Shown in pieces: positions 24,495 through 36,232 of a stretch of DNA of 64,000 nucleotides. The number at the start of each line of letters is the position of its first letter. The first letter of the stretch is position 1. Below the pieces are notes generated by a model. The model saw only the letters and a list, made by a program, of their open reading frames with translations, did not search any database and was not told where the DNA came from. The position numbers and the translations under genes were made by a program. The stretch comes from Perca fluviatilis. Taxonomy: Eukaryota; Chordata; Actinopteri; Perciformes; Percidae. Location: the NCBI RefSeq assembly GCF_010015445.1, contig NC_053134.1:8099765-8163764 (forward strand), in the 5' to 3' direction.

Positions 24495-24650
24495 GATCAC
24501 ACACTCGAACACCCAGTCAACAGCTCTGGCAAGCGTGCAGCTCACTATTCCCTCTCACTCTCTCTCTCTCTCTCTCTGTGTGTCCGTGATACTCGCTTCC
24601 TCTCTTCCCGCCCACCTACTCCAGCCTCCTCCCCCAACTTCTCTCTCTCT
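24495..24650 (-). promoter_or_regulatory. Candidate promoter and first exon, minus strand
   Basis: GC-richer than its surroundings, with a GGGCGGG box on the minus strand (cccgccc at 24607-24613), (GA)n and no TATA box. A donor, gatc|gtgagt, on the minus strand ends the putative exon at 24495. No ATG occurs in it. The start point is not defined by sequence. Confidence 0.25.
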
Positions 24651-24655
24651 CAATT

Positions 24656-24760
24656 TTTTTTTTCAATTTTCATGTTGCTTTATTGGCATGACAAAAAAAA
24701 ATACATCTGTGTTGCCAAAGCATAAGAACAAACATACATATAAAATGACAAGGAGTAAAT
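24656..24760. repeat. Retroposon 3'-tail fragment
   Basis: The motif ttgctttattggcatgacaaa followed by catctgtgttgccaaagcat and an A-rich tail resembles a dispersed fish repeat end. Family not assigned. Confidence 0.35.
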
Positions 24761-24952
24761 ACATCTGATGTAATAATAATACAAGTAAACATATTATAAT
24801 TATGATATAAATGCAGATATTAAACAACTTCTGTGCAGTTCCCTCAGAGGGTACATTGAAACAATGAAGCAAATTGTGAAAGCCTAGTGACATCAGGTTG
24901 TGTGTTGAGGCATTCAAACTATATGTAACTACAGTTCAGACACCCTTTTTAA

Positions 24953-26742
24953 AGGGGTGATAGAATGATTATATATATTTTACACTGTTCCTTAAGGTCT
25001 CCTAATAGGGTATGTAACATTGGTTGGGCAGAAAATTGCCCGAATGCTATTTTATTAGGCCCTTAACTACCCTGTGAATATGGCTCTATTTGGATTGAAT
25101 ATTCAGAATGAGCTACGTGCTGATTGGTTTGAGCAAACTACATAGAAACACATGGGAGACTCGACAGCAGGTCTCATATTTCAGACACTGCAAAGTTATA
25201 CATTGTTTATCGGGCTATTTCGTTATTAAATTCACTTCTGAGACTTATTTTAGCGAGAAATCAACTATATAAAGCTCAAGTATGTGCCGTTTTACGAAAA
25301 TTGATGGCCAATTGCAAATTTGGTAAGACTGTGTGTCGGAGTTCAGCGGCCGGTGCTGCCTGTGTTGCTGCCTTGCTGCCCGGCCTGCCTTCCTTCACAG
25401 ACCCCGGCCTCCTATGAGGTACTTGGAGCTCCATCACGGCAGATGATTTTCAAATTAATTAATATTTGTGAAGATTAGGACTTTCGTTAGCTGCAACTGT
25501 CCCTTCAATCCTAGCTACCTGTGTAGCTACAAATCACGGATAGTTAAATTCATTTTCAGCGTAATTCGAGTATATTTACAGTTTGAGTTTCGTCACGCCA
25601 CGTATACAACATCTAGCTAAATGTCTTATAAAGCTAACAACGGTGTCGGATTTCAAATTAATGAATATTTGTGAAGATTAGGGCTTTCGTTAGCTGCAAC
25701 TGTCCCTTCAATCCTAGCTACAAATCACGGATAGTTAGCTTCATTTTCGGCGTAATTCAAGTATATTTACAGTTTGAATTTCGTCACGCCACGTATACAA
25801 CATCAAGCTAAATGTCTTATAAAGCTAACAACGGTGTCCGATTTCAAGTTAATTAATATTTGTTAATTTCAGAGGAATTCTAAGAGGAGGATGGCTAGCT
25901 CTCATTGCTAGAGCTACATCCAGCCGCAGGCTCTATCAATGAGACTCGCGGACAAGCGACGTTTATTTCCCCAATCGTTTGTTTAAATAACTCAACACAT
26001 TATAATTACACACATTCAAAGATTAACTGGAACTGTGGTAAGAGATTGCTGGCGTAACAAGCTCGCTGACCGCGCTCTCACTCACATACACCGAGCATTT
26101 AGCTAGCAGGAAGAGAGGAGTTGCAGACCCTGGAGCTCTGTCAGAGCAGTGGCGTTTGATTGTCCTTTAGCCCAAAAGACGGTGACTTTGCGCGGGTATG
26201 GAGTGCTGTGGGCTGCCGTGATGGAGCTCCAAGTACCTCACAGCAGGCCGGGGTCTGTGAAGGAAGGCAGGTCGGGCAGCGAGGCAACAACACAGGCAGC
26301 ACCAGCCGCTGAACTCCGACACACAGTCGGACAAAATTTGCAATTAGCCATCCATTTTCATAAAGCGGCCCATATTTGAGCTTTACATAGTTGATTTCTT
26401 GCATAAAAAAGTTTCAGAAGTGAATTTTGTAATGGAATAGCAGAGATCTGCGCGACCTAGATTCAGAAGAAGTTGTGTAGCCTATGTAAATGTTGGGGCG
26501 TGACCGTTCTCTTAATACACCCATGGGCGTGACAAAGTTACAGGTCTTGGGAGGTTGACGTCAACTTCCAGCTTTGTTGAGATTTGCCGTTTTCAGCGGC
26601 AGTTTCAAAATATGAGATTTTCATAGTAAAAGGGGTGTCAATGGGATTTTGAGCTTCTATGTATGTCCTATTTACCCACCGAACTGTCGTTATTCAACTA
26701 TGGGTAAACAGGGTAAAATCAGTTTTGCATTCTATCACTCCT
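24953..26742. mobile_element. 1.8-kb TTAA-flanked transposon with long inverted arms
   Basis: Starts aggggtgatagaatg after TTAA (24949-24952) and ends cattctatcactcct before TTAA (26743-26746). Arms of roughly 490-530 bp are inverted copies; for example gtacttggagctccatcacg at about 25420 is matched by its complement at about 26220. The centre holds a tandem duplication (25443-25845). TTAA targets occur in piggyBac and Kolobok, and the AGG start leans to Kolobok. No transposase is visible, so it is non-autonomous. The frames at 26141-26404 are parts of the arm. Confidence 0.8.
25443..25862. repeat. Tandem duplication (about 200 bp, 2.1 copies)
   Basis: The block from gattttcaaattaattaata through cgtcacgccacgtatacaac to aagctaacaacggtgtc occurs twice (about 25443-25648 and 25649-25839). 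A partial third start is at 25840. The first copy has an extra ctgtgtagcta. It lies in the loop between the inverted arms of the TTAA element. Confidence 0.85.
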
Positions 26743-28276
26743 TTAAAGCCGTGACCAGCCACGCATTCACACTTAATCTCTTTATTCTCTCCATCTTTCT
26801 GTCTCACTCCACCTATTCCTGACTCTCATTAGGTCCGCTGGTGTATTTGATGCTTCTCACGTCCCATTCAGCAGACAGCTAGTCAAGGGCATTCCCAGAG
26901 TTAGTGTATGCTAATGCTCTGCCTCAAGGAGCTGCCTGACGTCCCCTCCAACTTGCAGCCTGACCAGTTGTGGCACTCGGATCTCCCAGAGAGGGGGCAG
27001 CAGATGCAAAGGTGGACCAGCAGCAAAAACCTGCCAAGCAGTCAAGTCTCATTTGACCACTCAAATGGACACAGCGAGGCCAACAGCACTTGACTTGATG
27101 GAGGTGAGGATTTTTAACGGTGCTTTATTGCCATGAAATGCAGAAGTACTTTGGTCTACTGCCATTGGTCAGAGCTTGTCCAATCTGGATCTTTGTGGGC
27201 AGGATGTTATTATGCTCGAACCTGTCCATTAAGGCCAATCATAAGCTCACTAACAAAGCGATTTAATCAATAGTGATTGGAGAATAAGTTATGTATTTAT
27301 TTGTGCCATCACATTTTGAGCCTGTGTGTCTTTATTGTGGTAGTCCAATTATTTGTCTGTATTACAGTACGGCATTATCATCAAAATCAATCACAGGTGA
27401 TGGTCTTGACAATTGTAATGTTTTTTATTTTCCTCTGTATGCATCTTCTTATATCTTGTATGTATAAAGGTATAGCACAAATATTCACTGTTGAGTTAAT
27501 GACTCTTACACTTACTACTTTATATCTTAAATTAAATCTATTTCAGCCTCTGGATTCAGGCTTAATAACTTGGAGTTTGTGATAAAACCATCATTTCAGA
27601 CGAAAAGTGAAAAAGGTAAACATAAGAGCATTTGCGCAGGCCTGGATTCACTTTAATACTTCCTTTGTACCAGAAATCTGTGCTTTGGTCATTATCATGT
27701 TACGTTTTTGTGCCACGGCCAGTACTGTGGTATATTGTGCTCCTTGTGGTATGGCAGATGCAAATAATTTATCTGGTTTGTTATGGGGTGAAGCTGCATT
27801 TTAGTCATGGACACGATAAGTGAGGAGGCAGAGTTGCAAGGTTTTACTCAAGAACACGTCGGACATGATTCTTGGCAGGTGGTGGGATGAAACCGGATGA
27901 AACCTGAGACGTATGAAGCCTGCAACATTAAATCTTGGCCATTTTCATGTGTTTAAATTGGAATTGAGTTCTGCAGCTCCCTGCTGATAGGTTTGTCCTC
28001 TCTGTGCTTCCTGTCTGCCCTTCCAGCCACGCACTCATTTCCTTGACGGGTTCACTTGCATACAAGCAATCCTCTCCTCAGGAAAACCTTGAATTTACCT
28101 TCAAAGTGTTTGCTTGTTTTGTTTACGGATTAATTATGAGGCATGTGATCGTTCACAGAAGTTTTGTACTCTACAATACTTCCTCTTCTACACTTATTTG
28201 TGAGCTGCTAAAGAAAAGGAAGTTTGCTAACTGTAACTCTGTGAGATATGGGACCTCAGGCGTGAACAGATGTTAA
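26743..28276. other. Unassigned sequence with weak exon-like frames
   Basis: A 61-codon frame at 26908-27093 (start MLMLCLKELPDVPSNLQPDQ) lies just before a donor-like gatggag|gtgagg at 27105, but the frame stops before that donor. A very good acceptor (ctgtgcttcctgtctgcccttccag, ending 28024) opens an 84-codon frame to the TAA at 28274-28276. No family recognised in either. Confidence 0.25.
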
Positions 28277-28773
28277 AGGTCCCATGGCATAAAAATGTCA
28301 CTTTATGAGGTTTTTTAACATTAATATGAGTTCCCCCAGCCTGCCTATGGTCCCCCAGTGGCTAGAAATGGTGATAGGTTTAAACCGAGCCCTGGGTATC
28401 CTGCTCTGCCTTTGAGAAAATGAAAGCTCAAATGGGCCGATCTGGAACCTTGCTCCTTATGAGGTCATAAGGAGCAAGGTTACCCCCCCTTTCTCTGCTT
28501 TGCCCGCCCAGAGAATTTGGTCCACCCAAACAAGAAAGGGGCAGTTGGTCAAGGCCACACCCCCACCCTCCACCTTGCCCCCTCCTCTCTCCTCCTCAAT
28601 AGCATTTAAAGCTACAGACACAGAAATAGCACATTCTAAGGAAAGCTCATTGTGGGACTGGCTCTAGTGGCTGCAACCAAGGCTGAATTTCGGGAAAGAG
28701 ACTTTAGATACAGTATTAGGGGACCACTAAGGTCTATATAACAGCATCCAAAAATCAGCATGTCATAGGACCT
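28277..28773. mobile_element. TTAA-flanked MITE with aggtcccatggcat ends
   Basis: Left end aggtcccatggcataaaaat follows TTAA (28273-28276) and right end tgtcataggacct precedes TTAA (28774-28777). The 497-bp body contains cccccagtggctagaaatgg and a near-perfect internal palindrome (ccttgctccttatgaggtca and its complement, about 28449-28481). It belongs to an abundant percomorph repeat family with no coding capacity. Confidence 0.8.
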
Positions 28774-28871
28774 TTAAATGTGTGTGTACTGTATATGTGT
28801 CTATGAAGGGACCCAGTGTGTAAATAAAGTGCACAGGCTGATAAAGTGCAGTGAGACACATGGTGCTGTTG

Positions 28872-28883
28872 CGCACACACACG

Positions 28884-28930
<47 letters not shown>

Positions 28931-28934
28931 CCAC

Positions 28935-29014
<80 letters not shown>
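28872..29014. repeat. (CA)n microsatellite
   Basis: About 70 CA units with CG and AA interruptions. The CVCVCV and HTHTHT frames over it are artefacts. Confidence 0.98.
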
Positions 29015-29016
<2 letters not shown>

Positions 29017-30667
29017 AGCCAGAAAAAAAACAAACAGTGAGTAATACCCTGCCTGGACACTGCACAGCTTGCTCCTATGTACATAAGCTTTGGTTCACTG
29101 GCTGTGTTTGTGCACTGTGTGGCTTGCGGGGGGATCGATTGCTGGGTAAGGTGATGTGGCCGGTGCAGATTTATGGCACAGCAGTCTTATAGTTCAACCC
29201 TAATGAGCACGGAAAGAAGCACGACCATGCTGAGCAGTGCAGGCCACCCTGCTATGGAGAATATCTGTTGTCTATCCCAACAAAGTTGGCTAAACACATC
29301 CCAGCGCAGCAGAGGCCATCCGCTCTCACAGCGAGCGGCTGAAAATTGCACACCTCCAACACCTCTAAGCGTATCTCCCTTGCAAAACGTAAACTGGCTA
29401 GAAGACAAATAGTTTTGGCCAAACAATTTCCCTGAGAAAGAGTAAACACTCTAGGAAGTCTATATACTGTATGAGGTGTTGTTGAAATGAATGGTTTTTT
29501 TAACCAGGAAAAATGTAGACAGCTATTAATCACTAATGACTGAACTGGGTCTCTGGGTGCAGATTACGGTCCTTTGGGACGTCACTGAGCTCTAAAGGTG
29601 AAGCACATATCTCTGTATGTTGAAACAACTACATAAAAAGACTGAATGAAGAAGATTTATACTGTGTAAAACATCGTATTTTCCGCTGAAATGTTTGCTC
29701 AATAGAATGAAAACCTTGAGAGTGATGGCTTTTTTCAGAATCCTATAAATGTTACTTTATCTCTGGTATCTCAGAAAATATGTGCTAGATAGAGGGGTTG
29801 ACAATTTATTTGGAATAAAAATAACTGGACAGTTTGCTTTAGCAATGATAGAAATTGTACCTTGAAAAAGCGGAGTAAAGAGTGCCACCCACAAAAACTC
29901 AAACTTCATCAATAAAAAATTGTAATAAAAAAACACTACAGTATGTCATGGAATGGCTGTGCTGTTTGATTGACACATGACCAAGTAATGTAATACAGAT
30001 AAACCATAGCACTGACAGCTTTAAATATATCAAAAATATATCAATTAGCCATTGATTGAGAAAGAAATGTTGAAATTGAACACTATGACCAAAAAGCAGT
30101 TGTAAAACGAGGTATCAGCACCTAATGCTGTCAAAACGTTTTGTTGAAGTCAACCCCAGCAACTTTCAAAAGAATTGGACATATGAACAGAAAAGCTAAA
30201 AAAAATGAAATAAGAAGTAATTCTTATTATACCAGGAGCCTGTCAGTGGTGAACCTAGATGGAACAAGAAAGGAAAAAGGAGGAAGAGGGATCAACCGGG
30301 TGAAAGAGGAATGAAAAGGGCGAAATGGCATTTAGAGGAAAAATGCGCTGAAATGAAAGAGAGATGGGTGAACAAAAAGGACTATTCCCCAAATGTCAGG
30401 AGCATTTTAACAGTCCCCTTTGGACATTTCAAATAACTGGTCTTACTCAACCACCAAGAGAACAGGAAATAGCTTTTATAACTCATATATACAAACTACT
30501 GACTAACTTGCTCTTGGTATACACAAATTGTATTACACTCAAACTGTATTACATGTGGGCATCAATATAAATCCTAAAAGCTTATGTGCTTTTGTTATTG
30601 TGTTGTAATCTGATGTTAAAGGATTTTTAAATAACCATGACCTATTTTTGATTGACATCCTGTAGGA
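29015..30667. other. Unassigned non-coding sequence
   Basis: No gene supported. Overlapping frames around 29173-29533 on both strands lack domains. AT-rich. Confidence 0.4.
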
Positions 30668-31041
30668 TGTCCGGGAACCATCACCTTATCGTGGTGGAGA
30701 AGTTTGTGTGTAAACCTGAGGGTTGGGTTGTCTGGAGCCTGGTGCTCCTGGTAGGGTATCCCGTGGCAAAGTGGTCTCAGGTGAAGGGCCAGACAAAGAA
30801 TGGTTCAAAAACCCTATGATTCAATGAGGAAGAGGTAGAATTACCCTGCCCAGAGGAAGCCCGGGGCCCCAGTCTGGAGCCAGGCCCAAATGGAGGGCCT
30901 GGTGGCCGGGTTTGCCACGGAGCCCGGCTGGGCACAGCCCGAAGAAGCATCGTGGCACCTCCCTCTCTATCCCATGGGCCCACCACCTATGGGAGTAACC
31001 GCTGGGGTCAGGTATGGGTGGCAGTGGCCTCGACGGACCAG
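30668..31041 (+). repeat. Retroelement-like dispersed repeat fragment
   Basis: Reads gtccgggaaccatcacctta, then ggtgctcctggtagggtatc, gggccagacaaagaatggtt and a GC-rich stretch. I associate this with the 5' region of a fish LINE-type retroelement, but cannot name the family. The repeat is cut at 31041 by the Harbinger element. Confidence 0.4.
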
Positions 31042-32439
31042 GGGTCTCATTTATAAAACGTGGCGTACGTACAAAACGGGGCTGAAAACGTGAGTACGCC
31101 ACTTCCCACGCAAAGGTTGTGATTTATAAAAAACAAACTTGACGGGAGAATGTGCGGTCCTCCACGCAAACTCTGACCCATGCATATGCATATTTTGGAG
31201 ACAATGGGAATTGGTGACGCAGATGGCGAGGTGGTGAACTGATGTCAGACTGCAGAAAGTAAATGTGGGAATAACGATTACTCTTAATATTTTAAGTATT
31301 GATGTCGCACGCACATTTCTTCACTCCATATCATACACGTTTTCATGAAGATTACATCCAGCAGTGTTATTTGCACTTGTACTGAGTGATACTTGTTCCA
31401 TAAACACCTTGTAAAATCCAACTCAAATTTTAAATCAAAATTTGTTCTTAATATTTAATTGGCGCTGTCTCACCGTCACATTGTCCGCTACGGACCGCAG
31501 GAGGAGGAGATGGCCCGACTCCATGAAATACAGGATGGCATCAAATACTCTACCATTAGATAACTGCAGAACACAGTGTAAATAACTTAATATCTGTCTT
31601 TAATACTGTGCATATATCATCAAATGTCAAAGTCTGGAAATACAGCCATTAAGCTCTTGCGCAATCGTTACACTTAATGTCCCCGTTATCAGTCCAAACT
31701 TTAATACTGTTCGTGAAAAAACCTGCATGAAGAAAAGTGTGTTTGCCTTTCGTCTTCAAATTGTATCTCGAGGTGGGGGATACCACTAGTTGATGCTACG
31801 ATTTTGGCAAGGTGTTAACAATCACAAATTGTTGTAAACATATAAATACTGCGGTGACCCCCGTGCGTAATGCTGCATGATGGCACTGCTGGCCCTGCAG
31901 GAGGACTACGCCAATGGAAGAATCAGGAGAGAAAGAGGCTTCAGGCACCATGACGATGACTGGCTAATATGCCGATTTAAATTCCCTAAAGCTGTGCTCT
32001 TGGATCTATGTACTGAATTGGGTCCAGTAGAGAGGGCAACGCGCCTTTATCGTGCCCTCCCGGTCCAAATACAGGTCCTCGCCACTCTAGGGGCAACCGG
32101 CAGTTTCCAGAGGGCAGACATCCAAGTGTTTTATATAAATATTATATATAATCTTCAACTTTATTGCTAAGGCTTGTTTGGATATAATATATAGTTCTGT
32201 TAAATCTTATCATACAGGTCTGGTATATCAAAACTGTCCCTGAGTGCCGTAATGCCTGCCGTTTTGGAAGGTATTATTAATACTGGTAGTCTATAGATCA
32301 GGTTTCCCTACACTGTGCGAGAACAGGCCAAAATTATAATTCAATTTGTAGCAATTTCCAAGCTTCTGAGAAGTGTTTTGCTTGCATTACATTACAACAT
32401 TGCCTACAGATGTGCATACGTACGGTTTTATAAATCAGA
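31042..32439 (+). mobile_element. Harbinger transposon remnant with truncated transposase
   Basis: The left end gggtctcatttataaaacgt and right end tacggttttataaatcaga share an inverted core (atttataaaacg / cggttttataaat). The 1.4-kb body carries the first third of a HARBI1-like transposase (31877-32385) that runs into the right terminus, so the catalytic region was lost by internal deletion. No clear target duplication was resolved. Confidence 0.7.
31877..32385 (+). pseudogene. HARBI1-like transposase, N-terminal fragment
   Basis: The first frame (31877-32110) has RRERGFRHHDDDWLICRFKF, then PKAVLLDLCTELGP and LPVQIQVLATLGATGSFQRA. An intron-like gap follows (gt at about 32128, ttatcatacag at about 32218). 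Then come SGISKLSLSAVMPAVLEGII and, after a stop, RFPYTVREQAKIIIQFVAIS. This is the N-terminal half of the Harbinger transposase: helix-turn-helix part and lead-in to the first catalytic Asp. No DDE residues are present, so it is inactive. Confidence 0.75.
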
Positions 32440-33051
32440 TTTTTTTTTTGCCATATGCCATTTTGTTAATTAATGTATTACATTAATTTAGTAGTCCGAC
32501 AAAAACATCAATATTGGACGATTCTGAAAAAAAGATGACGTATAAAACCAATGTTTTTTTCATGTCCAATTCCAACAATACACAATTACAATATATGTGC
32601 ATCACAACTAAGTTAAGAATAAAGAAACATTGTGTTAATGGCAAAAAAGGTTATGGATAAGGTAGCTGAGGTTAGCCAATTAAATGGATGCGAACTCCTG
32701 CATGAAAGTCAAATGTGCTACACACCCATTTAGGGCAGAATTGTCGAAAAAATTCTAAATTCCTTTGGATTATGGGTTATCAAGGTGAAGATTTCAGCCT
32801 GAGGCAAAAGACGAGAACACTCACTGATACTGCATGAAAATAGAATTTTTTAAGTCAATCCTTTTTCATGGTGTAGCCATGGTGCACATGCCACGAAAAT
32901 ACTGTCAGCACTCCCTCTGCATGCGGCACACTGGTAGGATTTTGATTCACAAAATGAGCGCCCTTGGTCAACCTTCATACCAATCCCAAACGAGATATGT
33001 TACTGACTGTGATGTAATAAAGATCTGATTTGCACACACAAAAACATAATT

Positions 33052-33053
<2 letters not shown>
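32440..33053. other. Unassigned non-coding sequence
   Basis: AT-rich, nothing recognised. Confidence 0.4.
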
Positions 33054-33111
<58 letters not shown>

Positions 33112-33167
33112 CTTTTTTTCTTTTATTTTTTCTTTTTTTCTTTTTTTTTTTTTTTTTTTTTTTTTTT
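33054..33167. repeat. Poly-T tract, about 114 bp
   Basis: Almost pure T with single C and one A interruption between 33110 and 33143. Read on the minus strand it is poly-A, so it could be a retroposed tail, but no retroposon body is evident next to it. Lysine- and phenylalanine-only frames are artefacts. Confidence 0.95.
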
Positions 33168-33541
33168 CTCGCGGCCACACAACACCCACTTTCACTGGAA
33201 AAATGCTGTTCAAATATGGAGCTATTCAGTGAACTCTTTTCAATACACCCAGGTGCTCCTTTCACCACCACCCGGCTTTTCTCACTCACATGCATGCTGC
33301 AGATACTGTACACAAACTCCCACACGTACATACAACACCTGCTCGGGTCAGTTTTTAGAGCCGTTTTGCAGCTCCTGCTGCAGCTGGAGAGAACGGGAGG
33401 GTGGTTTTAACAAGTAGTTAAAAGATGCTAAAAAGCTCCATAGAGCTGAGGGGAATTGCAGTCTCTGCAAGTAAGACTATAAGTGACACCTTTAATTATT
33501 TTCTATTGAATATCCCATGAAAATATTGATTAGTGCAGCTT
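33168..33541. mobile_element. Possible TTAA-type MITE remnant
   Basis: The right end, tattgattagtgcagc before TTTAAA at about 33539, with aagtgacacctttaattatt upstream, resembles a dispersed fish MITE. The left end is not resolved because of the poly-T tract. Confidence 0.4.
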
Positions 33542-33738
33542 TAAATATTCCCAATTTGATATCCACACTGTAGTGAAATGAATAGCTTCTCCGTGGAAGG
33601 TATAAAATGTATCTAAAAACAATGGTATGCTTTCGAAAATGGTCAACAGATATCTACACACAATTTAAAGTATATGGATCTTTACAAAGTATGGGACACA
33701 CTTGCACAAACATAGTTAAGTAAGTAGCACTTTGCTAC

Positions 33739-34018
33739 TAGGGGTATTGAAATTAATCATTGCATCGATGCATCGTGATGCGGACCTGGACGATTCTGCA
33801 TCGATGCAGTGACAGACCATAATCGATACATTAAAAAGGGGAGTTCATGTATACCTGACTGCTTGAATTTGTTGATGAAAACCACATGTGGCAAATGTAT
33901 AATAATATTGAGGGAGGTGACGCATCGTGATGCTTCATGATATTGAATCGATTCTAATCATTGACAGGATAACTGTATTTGAATCGAATCATGAGACCAG
34001 TGAAGATTCCCACCCTTA
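33739..34018. mobile_element. hAT-like MITE
   Basis: Starts taggggtattgaaattaatc and ends ttcccaccctta. Flanking octamers tttgctac (33731-33738) and attgctac (34019-34026) differ by one base and look like an aged 8-bp duplication. The body is rich in atcgatgca / gaatcgatt motifs. No coding capacity. Confidence 0.6.
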
Positions 34019-35049
34019 ATTGCTACCAAAGTTAACTTATTTGTTTATTCTTTCATGTAAGCATAAACCCAGCAGATGGTATGTTGATAACTGCAGTTGT
34101 TTTCTGGAGAAAGTCCTGTTAGCATGCTCCTCCGTCTTTAGCGCCTCTCATTCTCTTCTAACTGCAGTCACTAGGCACTGCTGCTCACAGAGGTCACATG
34201 TTATTCATCCCAGCAGTGATAATTACGACATTCCTGTGGCGAGATGAGTGGCCTTTCTGACCTGGGAGTCCCTTTGACTCACACATGAGGAGGGGAGAGC
34301 AACGTGAGAGGAATTCATTGGGACTGATGACTGGAGTCCTTTGCACTGAAAGAGACGTTGGGGCACACCCAATACAGTATGGAGTGTACACATCTTAAAT
34401 GAGTAAAGCCCCCAGGGAGCATCTTTGTGCAAACAGGAACAGTGTGGTGTTTTTGGGAGTGCTTCTGTCTGGGACGGGATCGAGAAGTCTGTTAGAGCGC
34501 TCCGGGCCGAGTCTGTGTATGGGACTCAGAAGTGGGATTAGTGGGGATTTAGAGAGCAGTAATTACTGATGCCCATGGAGGGTCCTGTAATTAAATTACC
34601 TTAGCAACCCTGTTACTGCCCAGCCACACAAAGCCTCCAAGGTCAGCGAGAATGAAATTTCAGATAATGCTAAATTGTTTTGTGTTGTCATCTGAAAGCA
34701 TCATCTTGTGTGCAACCTACTCATCTCAGAATTTTTGTTTGCATATGAATTAAAAACCTGTGTATGACATGCATTATGCATCATGTTAAATGTAAATGTG
34801 TGATTTTTCTGTATGATTTAAGTTTCACAGCATCATTAAACTACAATTACCGCCTTGCAGTTGTATGCCTCTGCCAACCAGTCAAGTTGCAGTTTGCATC
34901 CATGTCTGTCCAGACTAATATAAAATATGTAGTGAAGATATGCTGATAGGAGTGATATGCTCGCAGCAAGCCTGTCTGAGAATATAGTTCCCGGTTTGTT
35001 TACTGTTAGAAGACGGCTGTGTCTCATGTTACGTTGTTTTTTGTACACG
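34019..35049. other. Unassigned sequence with possible conserved segment
   Basis: No gene. At 34575-34760 an X-box-like ccttagcaacc (34616), taattaaatt and a low-repeat, balanced stretch could be a conserved regulatory element. This cannot be judged from one genome. Confidence 0.2.
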
Positions 35050-35290
35050 CTGTGACTCTACAAATCACAACATGTAAATAGGACATTTTGTCACTTTTGT
35101 CACAATTCGGAGCAGTAGGCTAGTTGGAACCAGTTACCTGCAGGATCTGTGCTGGGCTAAGCTAATGCTGGAGCCGTCAGACAGCGTTAACAGCACGCAC
35201 GGAGATGAGAAGGGTATGTATGGACTTGTCTAACTCTGGGGGTTACGGTGAATAAGATAAAGTCCCAATAAGTCGGTGTGTTCCTTTAAA
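35050..35290. repeat. Dispersed fish repeat ending at TTAA
   Basis: Motifs gtaggctagttggaaccagt, gctaagctaatgctgg, gagatgagaagggtatgtat and aataagtcggtgtgttccttTAA match a common fish MITE-like repeat. The left terminus is not found, so it may be truncated. Confidence 0.45.
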
Positions 35291-35509
35291 GCAATTTACT
35301 AAAAACGTATTAAATGTATTTTTTGGCAAAACGTGGGTGCTTCACACACATCTTCAACCTGGCAGCACAGAAGATCTATACAACCAACACAGTTTCAAGA
35401 TTAGTGCCACCAATTCAGTATCCGACCAAATGTGAAATATGGTTGCAATCTCCCCTTCTGTTTCTGAGTTATGGCGTTGAATAATGGCCAGAAAAGTGTT
35501 TTTTCTGAA

Positions 35510-35970
35510 CATTATGAGGTCACATAGATCTTGACCTTTGACCTCTAAAATATAATCACTTCATCCTTGAGTCCAAGTGGACGTTTGTCACAAATTTAAA
35601 GAGATTCCCTCAAAGCCTGAGATATCGCGTTCACAAGAATGGGATGGAGGACGGACAAACCATAAACATAATGCTATAATAATGTCATAAGATCACAGTG
35701 ACTTTAACAACAACGGACAACTCATAAACATAATGCTATAATAATGTCATAAGATCACAGTGACTTTAACAACAACGGACAACTCATAAACATAATGCTA
35801 TAATAATGTCATAAGATCACAGTGACTTTAACCTAAAAAATCAAATCGGTTCATCCTTGAGTCAAAGTGGATGTTTGCGCAAAATTTGAAGAAATTTCCC
35901 ATAGGGGGTCCTGAGATAACGCAATAAAAAAAATGGGACGGACGGACATAATGGCAACCCATAAACATAA
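35510..35970. repeat. Dispersed repeat with internal triplication
   Basis: Contains ttgacctttgacctctaaaa, cttcatccttgagtccaagt, cctgagatatcgcgttcac and gggacggacggac, a frequent fish repeat signature. The second half repeats the same series, so two partial copies flank the 62-bp triplication. Confidence 0.55.
35661..35833. repeat. 62-bp tandem repeat, 2.8 copies
   Basis: The unit starts cataaacataatgctataat at 35661, 35723 and 35785, giving a period of exactly 62 bp. Copies are nearly identical (one base differs in the spacer), so the expansion is recent. Confidence 0.9.
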
Positions 35971-36167
35971 TGCTTTTGGCTGCAGTAATTGAAATCCATA
36001 ATCAAGAAATCAATAAATTGCAAGTGGTGTGATTTATAGTTGAACGCAGGGCAGAGAAAATGAGCTTTCACAGAAAAGTTACAATTTCTTTTATGGATGG
36101 AAGTTGTGACTCAGAGTGGATTTGTGGTTAAGTGAGAAATGAGCTGAGGTTAAAGACCAGTGGATTT

Positions 36168-36170
<3 letters not shown>

Positions 36171-36229
<59 letters not shown>
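36171..36229. repeat. (GA)n microsatellite
   Basis: About 29 perfect GA units. Confidence 0.97.

Positions 36230-36232
<3 letters not shown>

Noticed and set aside
26908..27105. Possible exon with donor gatggag|gtgagg
   Set aside because: The best frame stops before the donor, a second frame is also open over the same bases, and the acceptor is poor.
32968..33410. Lysine-rich and phenylalanine-rich frames
   Set aside because: Direct translation of the poly-T tract.
35661..35833. Array of regularly spaced repeats considered as CRISPR
   Set aside because: Units are contiguous with no unique spacers, and the window is animal DNA.
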